Shown here: positions 1 to 5,909 of the stretch, in pieces
How positions within the stretch are numbered: the stretch's first letter is position 1
Layout of the letters: every line of letters starts with the position of its first letter
Assembly (NCBI GenBank): GCA_913062655.1
Contig: CAJXXO010000173.1
Coordinates: 1-5,909 of the forward strand
Origin: an uncultured Bacteroidota bacterium
GTDB lineage: Bacteria > Bacteroidota > Bacteroidia > Chitinophagales > S012-47
Reading direction: 5' to 3'
DNA length: 5,909 bases
Notes under the pieces: model-generated
Told to the model about the DNA's origin: nothing
Database searches by the model: none
The model's input: only the letters and a program-made list of their open reading frames with translations
Program-made: the position numbers and the translations under genes

Positions 1-1186
1 CTCCGGCAAAGGCCACCTCCAGCGGCAGCACCTCGTCTTCGAAGGAGGAGAGGAGGGCACAGATTATAGCCAGATCGATGGCAGGATCATCTACCCGCAG
101 TCCCCCGGCAATATTGAGGAAGATGTCTTGGGTAGCCATAGAAAAGCCACACCTTTTTTCCAGCACAGCCAACAGCATATGGAGTCGTCTTAGATCGAAG
201 CCGGTAGCTGAGCGCTGTGGCGTGCCGTACACAGCCGTGGTCACGAGGGCCTGTACCTCGATGAGCATGGGCCGCAGCCCCTCGATCATCCCGGCAATGG
301 CGATGCCGCTAAGTTGTTCCTCGCGGTTGCCGAGCAGGATTTCGCTCGGGTTGCTGACTTGGCGCAGGCCCTTATCTACCATCTCGTAGATGCCCAACTC
401 TGCAGTAGAGCCAAAGCGATTTTTAATGGTGCGCAGGATACGGTAATTGTGGTTGCGATCCCCTTCAAATTGCAGTACGGCATCTACCATATGCTCCAGT
501 AGTTTGGGGCCGGCTATGCTGCCTTCCTTGGTGATGTGGCCTACCAGGAAGACGGGGGTTTGCGTTTCCTTAGCATAGCGCTGTATTTCCCCGGTACACT
601 CGCGTATCTGCGAAACGCTGCCGGGCGTAGCTTCTATGTAGTCGGAATGCATCGTCTGGATGGAATCGATGATAAGCAGCTCCGGCTGCAAGCTTTTGGC
701 TTGTTTAAAAAGCTTCTGTGTATTGGTCTCGGTCAGGATATAGTAGTTGTCTTCGCTGAGGCCCAGCCGTTGAGCACGCAGTTTGATTTGCTGTTCGCTT
801 TCTTCCCCGGATACATACAGGATTTTCAGGTCGCTCATGCCCAACCCAATCTGAAGCATCAGGGTTGACTTGCCGATCCCCGGCTCACCCCCAATGAGTA
901 CAATGGAGCCTGGCACAATGCCGCCCCCTAAAACGCGGTTGAACTCTTGGTCGAAGGTTTGTGTGCGATGCAAAGCAGTGTCTTCGATCTCTTTGAGTGT
1001 CTTTGGCCGGTTGGAACGAATGCCTTTGTCCTTGCTGTCGTCCCACCGGTAGGCTTTGGTATTTTCCTTTTCCAGCACCTCTTCCACCATGGTGTTCCAT
1101 TCCTGGCAGGAGGGGCACTTGCCCATCCATTTGGCGGAGGTAGAGCCGCAGTTTTGACACACGTACAGGGTTCTTGCTTTGGCCAT
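1..1186 (-). CDS. radA: DNA repair protein RadA (Sms), C-terminus cut by window edge
   Basis: RadA is a RecA-related ATPase that drives branch migration of recombination intermediates during DNA repair in the cytoplasm. Reading down the minus strand from the ATG at 1186 gives 395 uninterrupted residues. They begin MAKARTLYVCQNCG and carry a four-cysteine zinc finger (C10, C13, C24, C27). Next comes the Walker A loop GGEPGIGKST (residues 99-108), a Walker B-like LLIIDS strand near residue 180, and the RadA signature KNRFG (255-259). The start of the Lon-protease-like C-terminal domain follows, with the AGGLRVDDPAIDLA stretch near residue 375. The family is usually about 450-460 residues, so roughly 60 are missing beyond base 1. 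The start is firm because the zinc finger lies right behind it. The gene is divergent from the lipoprotein gene. I could not find a good TAnnTTTG box for it in the intergenic region. No frameshift or missing key residue is seen. Confidence 0.97.
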   Translation of the reverse strand, partial: MAKARTLYVCQNCGSTSAKWMGKCPSCQEWNTMVEEVLEKENTKAYRWDDSKDKGIRSNRPKTLKEIEDTALHRTQTFDQEFNRVLGGGIVPGSIVLIGGEPGIGKSTLMLQIGLGMSDLKILYVSGEESEQQIKLRAQRLGLSEDNYYILTETNTQKLFKQAKSLQPELLIIDSIQTMHSDYIEATPGSVSQIRECTGEIQRYAKETQTPVFLVGHITKEGSIAGPKLLEHMVDAVLQFEGDRNHNYRILRTIKNRFGSTAELGIYEMVDKGLRQVSNPSEILLGNREEQLSGIAIAGMIEGLRPMLIEVQALVTTAVYGTPQRSATGFDLRRLHMLLAVLEKRCGFSMATQDIFLNIAGGLRVDDPAIDLAIICALLSSFEDEVLPLEVAFAG

Positions 1187-1274
1187 GGCGTAAAAATAGC
1201 GATCCGCCTGCGATAATAGCGGCTGTGGCTTCGCGTTAATAATCGTAATTTTGCATCCACTAAATCCCTAGCCT
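1187..1274. other. Divergent intergenic region between radA and the OmpA-like gene
   Basis: These 88 bases separate two divergent genes and should hold promoters for both. The plus-strand side has a good Bacteroidota-type box (annotated separately). On the radA side the only AT-rich candidates are a TATTATCG read on the minus strand (1218-1211) and a TATTTTTA (1198-1191). The second lies only five bases before the radA ATG and so is a poor promoter position. Neither is convincing. No small gene or strong hairpin is seen. Confidence 0.6.
1246..1253 (+). promoter_or_regulatory. Candidate Bacteroidota-type -7 box for the OmpA-like gene / tatC / rpiB transcript
   Basis: TAATTTTG matches the TAnnTTTG consensus of the principal Bacteroidota sigma factor exactly. 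It lies 21 bases before the ATG at 1275, which would leave a leader of about 12-18 bases. The upstream -33 element is weak: only TGTG (1224-1227) sits at about the right distance, with no clear TTTG. Assignment rests on the match and position alone. Confidence 0.5.
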
Positions 1275-2288
1275 ATGATATGGCAAAAAGCCCTTTTGTA
1301 TAGCCTGTTGATTGCGGTAGCCGGCTGGTCGATCAGCGCTTGTGTCCCGGCACGTAAGTTTGAGGACATGGAACAGCGTAAGGCGCTATACGAAGACTCA
1401 ACCCAGTTGATGAAGAATAGTTATGAGGCCGCCAGGGAAGAGCTTGCGTCCCTGGAAGAGGATTATCAGCAATTGACAGCGACCAATGAAAACTTGCGGA
1501 AAGATACCGCCAAACTGTGGCGGCAGTACCGGGCGGTGAATGAGATGAACGAGGACCTCAATCAGCTATACGAGAAGGTGATTGAGCAAAATAAGGCACT
1601 GCTGGAGAATTCAAATTCCGAAAAAGAGAAGTATCTGGCACAGCTCAACGAGAAAGAGGCGCAGCTCAACGAGAAGGACCAGGACCTGCAGCGCAAGCAG
1701 GCTGAACTGGACCAACAGCAGGCTGCCCTGAAGGAGCAGCAGGCTATTTTGCAGGAGAAGCAGCAACGTGTGCAGGAGTTGGAACAGATGATTGCCCGGC
1801 AAGACAGTGCCGTTTCAGCATTGAAGCAAAAGGTACAAGATGCATTCCTGGGCTTTTCCTCCGATGAGCTGACGGTAGAGCAGCGAGAGGGAAAGATCTA
1901 TGTATCGATGAATAATAAGCTGCTCTTCAAATCGGGCCGTACCGATGTGGACCCCAAAGGAGTAGAGGCGCTCGGCAAGCTGGCTGATGTGATGCAGAAG
2001 AACCCGGACATCAATATCATGGTGGAAGGGCACACCGACAGTATTCCTGTGGCCGCTGGCTCAAGAATGGAAGACAACTGGGACCTGAGTGTGCTGCGCG
2101 CTACTTCTATTGTGCGCATCCTCGTTGACAAGGGCCTCACCCCAACGCGGTTGATTCCTAGTGGACGGAGTAAATACTTCCCCATCGCTTCCAACGCAAC
2201 AAAAGAGGGGCGTGCCATGAACCGAAGGACAGAGATTATCCTTTCTCCGAAGTTGGACGAACTGATGCAAGTGTTGCAAAATCCATAA
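1275..2288 (+). CDS. OmpA-family peptidoglycan-binding lipoprotein with long coiled coil
   Basis: Predicted outer-membrane lipoprotein of 337 residues that would tether the membrane to peptidoglycan. The N-terminus is a lipoprotein signal: positively charged start (K5), hydrophobic core, and lipobox ISAC with the lipidated cysteine at 23. Residues ~25-190 are rich in E, Q, K and L and form an extended coiled coil, with seven near-perfect heptads at 122-170. Residues ~205-325 are an OmpA C-terminal domain. It has the hallmark EGHTD (251-255), WDLSVLRA (269-276) and NRRTEI (316-321); D255 and R275 correspond to the residues that hold diaminopimelate in this family. There is no N-terminal beta-barrel, so it is not a classic OmpA porin. 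The layout (lipobox, coiled coil, OmpA domain) also resembles flagellar/gliding MotB-like stators, but the N-terminus is a lipobox and not a motor helix, which argues against that. The start is fixed by the signal peptide. tatC follows after 15 bases. Confidence 0.92.
   Translation: MIWQKALLYSLLIAVAGWSISACVPARKFEDMEQRKALYEDSTQLMKNSYEAAREELASLEEDYQQLTATNENLRKDTAKLWRQYRAVNEMNEDLNQLYEKVIEQNKALLENSNSEKEKYLAQLNEKEAQLNEKDQDLQRKQAELDQQQAALKEQQAILQEKQQRVQELEQMIARQDSAVSALKQKVQDAFLGFSSDELTVEQREGKIYVSMNNKLLFKSGRTDVDPKGVEALGKLADVMQKNPDINIMVEGHTDSIPVAAGSRMEDNWDLSVLRATSIVRILVDKGLTPTRLIPSGRSKYFPIASNATKEGRAMNRRTEIILSPKLDELMQVLQNP
1641..1682 (+). repeat. Two tandem 21-base units inside the coiled-coil coding region
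   Basis: Units 1641-1661 and 1662-1682 both begin CAGCTCAACGAGAA, and 17 of 21 positions agree. Each unit encodes one heptad (QLNEKEA, then QLNEKDQ). The length is a multiple of three, so the reading frame is kept. This looks like a recent in-frame duplication that lengthened the coiled coil by one heptad. Confidence 0.75.
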
Positions 2289-2303
2289 AACACCGATTGA
2301 CGA

Positions 2304-3122
2304 TTGGCAGCGAGGAAGTCACCCGATGAAATGAGTTTTTTGGAGCACCTGGAGGCGCTGCGGTGGCACATTATCCGCTCGCTGGTGGCCATTATTGCGG
2401 TGGGTATCGTGGTTTTTGTAGCGAAAGACTTTGTCTTTGATGAAATCATCTTTGCCCCCAAGCGATTGGACTTTCTCTCCTACCAAGCCTTGTGTTGGCT
2501 GTCCAACAACCTCAACCTAAAAGATGCTTTGTGTATCAATGAGATCCACTTTTCCGTGGTCAACCTGGATATGGCAGGGCAATTTCTGACCCACATCAAG
2601 GTGTCCTTTATCCTGGGGTTGGTAGTCGCTTTTCCCTATGTTTTTTGGGAGTTTTGGCGGTTTATTCAGCCGGCTTTGTATGAAGATGAGGTGCGCCATG
2701 CCCGGGGGTTGGTTTGGGTCTGCTCCCTGTTGTTTCTGGTGGGCGTACTCTTTGGCTATTATGTCATCACTCCGTTTTCAGTCAACTTTCTGGGCGCTTA
2801 CCGGGTAAGCGAGGAGGTGGTGAGTACAATCAATTTAGGCTCTTACATCAATGTGATAGCCATGATATCGCTTGCGGCAGGCATTATTTTCGAGTTGCCG
2901 GTAGCAGCCTACCTGCTATCCAAGATCGGCTTACTCACACCAGAGTTTATGCGGCAGTATCGCAAGCATGCCTTTATTGTTACCCTGGTACTTTCGGCCA
3001 TCATCACCCCGCCTGATCTTACCAGTCAGATCATCATTTCGATCCCAATCGTTATCTTATACGAAATCAGTATCCGCATCAGTGCCCGGGTCAACCGGAA
3101 ATACCAGGAGCGGATGCGCTAA
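2304..3122 (+). CDS. tatC: Sec-independent (twin-arginine) translocase subunit TatC
   Basis: TatC is the inner-membrane receptor for twin-arginine signal peptides and exports folded proteins. The 272-residue product has six hydrophobic segments (about 22-40, 95-117, 137-157, 181-205, 222-236, 241-258). Family hallmarks are the N-terminal SFLEHLEALR, the PALYEDE loop (123-129, E129 matching the conserved signal-peptide-binding glutamate) and ITPPDLTSQ (234-242, D238 conserved). The first periplasmic loop (about 45-95) is longer than in E. coli and has C64 and C77, as I recall from other Bacteroidota TatC proteins. The start is TTG at 2304, just after an in-frame TGA at 2298. An ATG at 2331 would remove nine residues, but homologues as I remember them carry residues before the EMSFL motif, which favours TTG. 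A GAGG at 2312-2315 lies 15 bases before the ATG, too far for a good ribosome site. No tatA or tatB is in the window. rpiB follows after 10 bases. Confidence 0.95.
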   Translation: MAARKSPDEMSFLEHLEALRWHIIRSLVAIIAVGIVVFVAKDFVFDEIIFAPKRLDFLSYQALCWLSNNLNLKDALCINEIHFSVVNLDMAGQFLTHIKVSFILGLVVAFPYVFWEFWRFIQPALYEDEVRHARGLVWVCSLLFLVGVLFGYYVITPFSVNFLGAYRVSEEVVSTINLGSYINVIAMISLAAGIIFELPVAAYLLSKIGLLTPEFMRQYRKHAFIVTLVLSAIITPPDLTSQIIISIPIVILYEISIRISARVNRKYQERMR

Positions 3123-3132
3123 ACGACCACCT

Positions 3133-3570
3133 ATGATTGATAAAATCGCTATCGGCTCGGACCATGCCGGCTATGACATGAAGCAAGCGGTAATACAGCA
3201 CCTGGAAGGCAAGGGTATCGAGGTGAAAGACTATGGCACCTACAGTGCCGATTCTGTGGACTATCCCGACTACGCCCATCAGGTAGCCGAAGCCATTGAG
3301 AAAGGCGAATTTTCGTTGGCTATTGTGTTGTGTGGCAGTGCTAATGGCGTGTGCATGACGGTCAACAAGCATAATGCTGTGCGTGGTGCTATTGCGTGGC
3401 AGCGAGAACTGGCTGAGCTAGCGCGCCAGCACAACAATGCCAATGTGTTGTGCCTGCCCGCCCGCTTCATTGATGAGGACACTATGGTCGACTGTGTAGA
3501 CGGGTTTTTGGCAGCGGAGTTTGAAGGGGGACGCCACAGCCGCAGGGTCGATAAAATCTCATGTGCCTGA
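3133..3570 (+). CDS. rpiB: Ribose 5-phosphate isomerase B
   Basis: RpiB interconverts ribulose 5-phosphate and ribose 5-phosphate in the non-oxidative pentose phosphate pathway, in the cytoplasm. The 145-residue product covers the whole RpiB/LacAB fold (usual length about 140-150). It begins with the beta-strand KIAIGSDHAG (H11 of the DHAG motif). It has the catalytic cysteine C67 in LCGSANGV, N78-K79 of the phosphate/substrate region, RQHNNANV with the ring-opening histidine H100, and the C-terminal EGGRHSRRV (R134, H135, R138) that binds phosphate. All the active-site residues I can place are present. The GSANG loop wording and D43Y44P45 fit true RpiB better than LacA/LacB, although allose 6-phosphate isomerase activity cannot be excluded. 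The ATG at 3133 is chosen because the first beta-strand starts directly after it; the frame stays open upstream into tatC but those residues match nothing. The 10-base gap suggests co-transcription with tatC. Confidence 0.96.
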   Translation: MIDKIAIGSDHAGYDMKQAVIQHLEGKGIEVKDYGTYSADSVDYPDYAHQVAEAIEKGEFSLAIVLCGSANGVCMTVNKHNAVRGAIAWQRELAELARQHNNANVLCLPARFIDEDTMVDCVDGFLAAEFEGGRHSRRVDKISCA

Positions 3571-3576
3571 TTGGCA

Positions 3577-3607
3577 TTGGTGATCGATTCATAGCATTGT
3601 ACATTTA
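3577..3607 (+). promoter_or_regulatory. Candidate Bacteroidota-type promoter for lutB
   Basis: In the 42-base gap before lutB, TTG (3577-3579) is followed after 20 bases by TACATTTA (3600-3607). This agrees with TAnnTTTG at all but the last base. Spacing fits the known -33/-7 arrangement of Bacteroidota. If used, transcription would begin at or within a few bases of the lutB ATG at 3613, giving a leaderless or nearly leaderless mRNA. The region has no other clear signal and no terminator hairpin for the upstream genes. Confidence 0.4.
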
Positions 3608-3612
3608 CGTTT

Positions 3613-4989
3613 ATGTCGCAAGCCACCACGTTTTTACAAGATGCTGAGCAGAAGGCCTTTGATCAGGGGCACCGCGATCGGCTAAATTTCAATATCGACA
3701 AGTACAGGGAGACGGTAGACAAGGGCATGACCCAATACCGAGACCTGGAAAGTGCGAAGCGAAAAGCTAAAAACTTGCGTTGGCGAGCCATCGAACAGCT
3801 CGATGCCATGCTGCTGGAGTTTGAGAAGAACTTTACGCGGAATGGGGGCAAAGTGATTTGGGCCAACGACACGGCAGAGGCCCTTCGAGAAATAGACAAG
3901 GTGCTGCAAAAACACCACACCAAAACGGTGGTGAAGTCCAAGTCGATGGCAACCGAAGAGTTGGAGCTTAATGAACACCTCGAAAAGGCCAACATCGAAG
4001 TATTTGAGACAGACCTGGGCGAATATATAGTGCAACTGGCGGGCGAGAAGCCCTACCACATTGTGACACCCGCCATGCATAAGTCCAAAGAAGATGTGGC
4101 GCAGCTCTTTCATGAAAAGTTGGGCACTCCACTAGACCTTACGCCTACAGCACTGGCTAAGGTCGCGAGAGAAAAGCTCCGCGAAAAGTACCAGGCGGCT
4201 GAGGTGGGCTTTACCGGGGGCAATTTTCTGGTGGCCGATAGCGGCTCCATTGCCATTACGGAGAACGAAGGCAATGCCCGGTTGTCCAGTAGCTTACCCA
4301 AAGTACATATCGCGGTTGTCGGTATCGAAAAAATGATACCCAATCTTTCAGACCTGGGTCTGCTATGGCCGCTGTTGGCCACCCATGGTACCGGACAACA
4401 AGTAACGGTGTATAATACCATCTTATCTGGTCCGAAGCGGGATAACGAATCGGACGGGCCGGAAGAAATGTATGTGGTACTGCTGGACAATGGTCGAACC
4501 AATATTCTGGCCAATACCGTACAACGGGAGTCGCTCTTTTGTATCCGTTGTGGCGCTTGTTTGAATGCGTGCCCGGTGTACAAAAATATTGGGGGACACA
4601 GCTACGGCACCACCTACAGCGGCCCAATAGGGTCGGTTATAACACCCAACCTGAAGGGCATGGAAGCGTTTAATCATCTCAGCTATGCCTCCAGTCTGTG
4701 TGGCAACTGTACCGAAGTGTGTCCGGTAAATATTAATCTTCACGAATTGTTGCTGGACAATCGCAAAGTGTCGGTAGCAGAAAAATTCACGACAAAGCGT
4801 GAACGACTCGCCTGGACCTTGTGGCAGCGTGGTATGCTCAACCGGTCGCTGATGAATCTGGGCAATGCCGGGATAAAACGGTGGGCCATGCAACGCTTGT
4901 TTGGCAAAACATGGGGCAAACGCAAGAGCCTGCCCGAATTCCCCAAAAAATCCTTTCAGCAATTGTGGAAGGAAAAGCAATCCTCCTAA
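3613..4989 (+). CDS. lutB: LutB/LldF-type iron-sulfur protein (L-lactate oxidation)
   Basis: A 458-residue protein of the LutB/YkgF family, the iron-sulfur subunit of the LutABC system that oxidises L-lactate to pyruvate in the cytoplasm. Residues ~60-305 are a LUD domain, including VVKSKSMATEE (106-116) and the FTGGNFLVADSGSIAITENEGN stretch starting near residue 200. A bacterial ferredoxin-type segment follows. The first motif is CIRCGACLNACP (C310, C313, C316, C320) and the second is SLCGNCTEVCPV (C363, C366, C370), with the SYGTTYSGPIG signature between them (330-340). Seven cysteines are seen; S360 stands where a fourth cysteine of the second motif would be, which I recall as usual for this family. 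The C-terminal basic tail (about 390-458) is also typical, and the length is close to the usual ~470. LutA and LutC are not in the window, so lactate as substrate is inferred from family only. The E1 gene follows after 22 bases. Confidence 0.9.
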   Translation: MSQATTFLQDAEQKAFDQGHRDRLNFNIDKYRETVDKGMTQYRDLESAKRKAKNLRWRAIEQLDAMLLEFEKNFTRNGGKVIWANDTAEALREIDKVLQKHHTKTVVKSKSMATEELELNEHLEKANIEVFETDLGEYIVQLAGEKPYHIVTPAMHKSKEDVAQLFHEKLGTPLDLTPTALAKVAREKLREKYQAAEVGFTGGNFLVADSGSIAITENEGNARLSSSLPKVHIAVVGIEKMIPNLSDLGLLWPLLATHGTGQQVTVYNTILSGPKRDNESDGPEEMYVVLLDNGRTNILANTVQRESLFCIRCGACLNACPVYKNIGGHSYGTTYSGPIGSVITPNLKGMEAFNHLSYASSLCGNCTEVCPVNINLHELLLDNRKVSVAEKFTTKRERLAWTLWQRGMLNRSLMNLGNAGIKRWAMQRLFGKTWGKRKSLPEFPKKSFQQLWKEKQSS

Positions 4990-5011
4990 TTTCGATATCA
5001 AATCCTAGCTT

Positions 5012-5909
5012 GTGGAGCCCATATCCTATCAACATCGTGCGATTGAGTTCAACCGCGATGGTTTATCGAATGAGCAGCTATTGACCTTGTACGACCGGCT
5101 TTTGCTGCCGCGCATGATAGAAGAGAAGATGCTGGTATTGCTGCGCCAAGGCAAAATCAGCAAATGGTTTGCCGGTATTGGGCAGGAAGCGGTAGCGGTC
5201 GGTGCGGCCTCAGCGATGCAAAAGGACGAATATATGCTGCCGATGCATCGCAACCTCGGGGTGTTCACCACCCGGCAGGTACCCTTGGCCAAGCTCTTCA
5301 AGCAGTGGCAGGGCAAGGCAGATGGATTTACCAAAGGACGCGACCGGTCGTTTCACTTCGGTACTAACGAGTACCGCATTGCGGGTATGATATCGCACCT
5401 CGGCCCGCAGTTGGCCGTGGCGGATGGCATTGCCTTAGCGGAAAAACTCAGTGCCAAACAGCAATGCACACTTGTATTTACCGGGGATGGAGGGACGAGC
5501 GAAGGCGACTTCCATGAAGCGCTCAATGTAGCGGCTGTTTGGCAGTTGCCGGTCTTGTTTGTCATCGAGAACAATGGCTACGGCCTCAGTACCCCGATTC
5601 AGGAGCAGTTTCGCTGTGAAAAGCTAAGCGATCGAGCCCATGGGTATGGCATGGAGGGGGTCACTATTGATGGCAATAATGTGCTGGAAGTCTATAAAAC
5701 GATCGATCATTTTGCCAAAGAAGTGCGCACCCATCCAAGACCTTTTTTGATTGAGTGCATGACCTTCCGAATGCGCGGGCATGAAGAGGCGAGTGGTACG
5801 AAGTATGTGCCGGATGAACTGATGGATAATTGGGCCGCAAAAGATCCGGTGGCTCGCTATGAGGAATACCTCAAGTCCATTGGACTCTTATCCGATGCGC
5901 ACATCGAGG
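5012..5909 (+). CDS. Thiamine-diphosphate-dependent 2-oxoacid dehydrogenase E1, N-terminal part (cut by window edge)
   Basis: E1 decarboxylates a 2-oxoacid (pyruvate or a branched-chain 2-oxoacid) and passes the acyl group to the lipoyl arm of E2. The 299 residues in the window cover nearly all of an alpha-type domain. They include QGKISKWFAGIGQEA (46-60), PMHRNLG (77-83), and the cofactor motif starting GDGGTSEGD (158-166) and ending in ENNGYG (186-191), the classic GDG-(~27)-NN. The phosphorylation-loop region is RMRGHEEASG (253-262), with H257 in the place of the usual active-site histidine. The start is GTG at 5012: an in-frame TAG lies at 5006-5008 and no ATG occurs in frame before about codon 35, inside conserved sequence. 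In Bacteroidota this type is often an alpha-beta fusion of about 660-690 residues, but the beta half would lie outside the window. Whether it is pyruvate or branched-chain specific cannot be told here. Confidence 0.93.
   Translation, partial: MEPISYQHRAIEFNRDGLSNEQLLTLYDRLLLPRMIEEKMLVLLRQGKISKWFAGIGQEAVAVGAASAMQKDEYMLPMHRNLGVFTTRQVPLAKLFKQWQGKADGFTKGRDRSFHFGTNEYRIAGMISHLGPQLAVADGIALAEKLSAKQQCTLVFTGDGGTSEGDFHEALNVAAVWQLPVLFVIENNGYGLSTPIQEQFRCEKLSDRAHGYGMEGVTIDGNNVLEVYKTIDHFAKEVRTHPRPFLIECMTFRMRGHEEASGTKYVPDELMDNWAAKDPVARYEEYLKSIGLLSDAHIE

Noticed and set aside
78..868. Three plus-strand open frames across the left end
   Set aside because: They lie opposite radA, whose minus-strand frame is unbroken and carries all family motifs.
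1196..1221. ATAGCG repeated at 1196-1201 and 1216-1221, 20 bases apart, in the divergent region
   Set aside because: A six-base match in one short region is expected by chance and no longer conserved arms are seen. It is not enough to call an operator.
1611..1802. Minus-strand open frame with very leucine-rich protein opposite the lipoprotein coiled coil
   Set aside because: It is the complement of CAG/GAG-rich heptad codons, which read as CTG/CTC on the other strand. It has no start signal, and the plus-strand frame is clearly the real gene.
1898..2461. Minus-strand open frame of 187 codons across the end of the lipoprotein gene and the start of tatC
   Set aside because: It is antisense to two well-supported genes and its translation shows no recognisable domain or typical composition.
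2968..3132. Upstream extension of rpiB overlapping tatC
   Set aside because: The frame is open but the extra 55 residues are a shadow of tatC and resemble no part of RpiB; the RpiB fold begins at the ATG at 3133.
4990..5011. Possible terminator or promoter between lutB and the E1 gene
   Set aside because: The 22 bases contain no hairpin, T-run or TAnnTTTG box; co-transcription is the simpler reading.

Overview
The window looks like ordinary chromosomal DNA from a member of the Bacteroidota, possibly of the Saprospirales/Cytophagales type. Four things point there: the TatC has the long first periplasmic loop with two cysteines that I associate with Bacteroidota; the promoter-like sites resemble the TAnnTTTG box of that phylum; none of the genes has a clear Shine-Dalgarno sequence at a good distance; and the E1 dehydrogenase has the N-terminal wording of the Bacteroidota enzymes. 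Base composition is near 50% GC by eye and even throughout. I see no transposase, integrase, phage gene, CRISPR array, tRNA or rRNA.

Layout: bases 1-1186 (minus strand) hold most of radA, the recombination ATPase; its C-terminal end lies beyond the left edge. An 88-base divergent intergenic region follows. All remaining genes are on the plus strand and closely packed: an OmpA-type peptidoglycan-binding lipoprotein with a long coiled coil (1275-2288), tatC (2304-3122), rpiB (3133-3570), a LutB-type iron-sulfur protein (3613-4989), and the first ~300 residues of a thiamine-diphosphate-dependent 2-oxoacid dehydrogenase E1 (5012 to the right edge). The gaps are 15, 10, 42 and 22 bases. The first three plus-strand genes probably form one transcript. 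The 42-base gap before lutB holds a second promoter-like site, so lutB and the E1 gene may also be transcribed separately.

Functionally the set is mixed: DNA repair (RadA), envelope anchoring (OmpA-like lipoprotein), export of folded proteins (TatC), the non-oxidative pentose phosphate pathway (RpiB), and oxidation of organic acids (LutB, E1). A lactate-to-pyruvate-to-acetyl-CoA link between LutB and E1 is possible but is only inferred from adjacency, because LutA and LutC are not here and the E1 substrate cannot be read from the sequence.

I did not find a convincing undescribed system. The points most worth a second look are the LutB gene without its usual partners, the possible leaderless start of lutB, the seven-heptad segment with its 21-base tandem duplication in the lipoprotein, the non-ATG starts of tatC and the E1 gene, and the unusual active-site loop of the E1.
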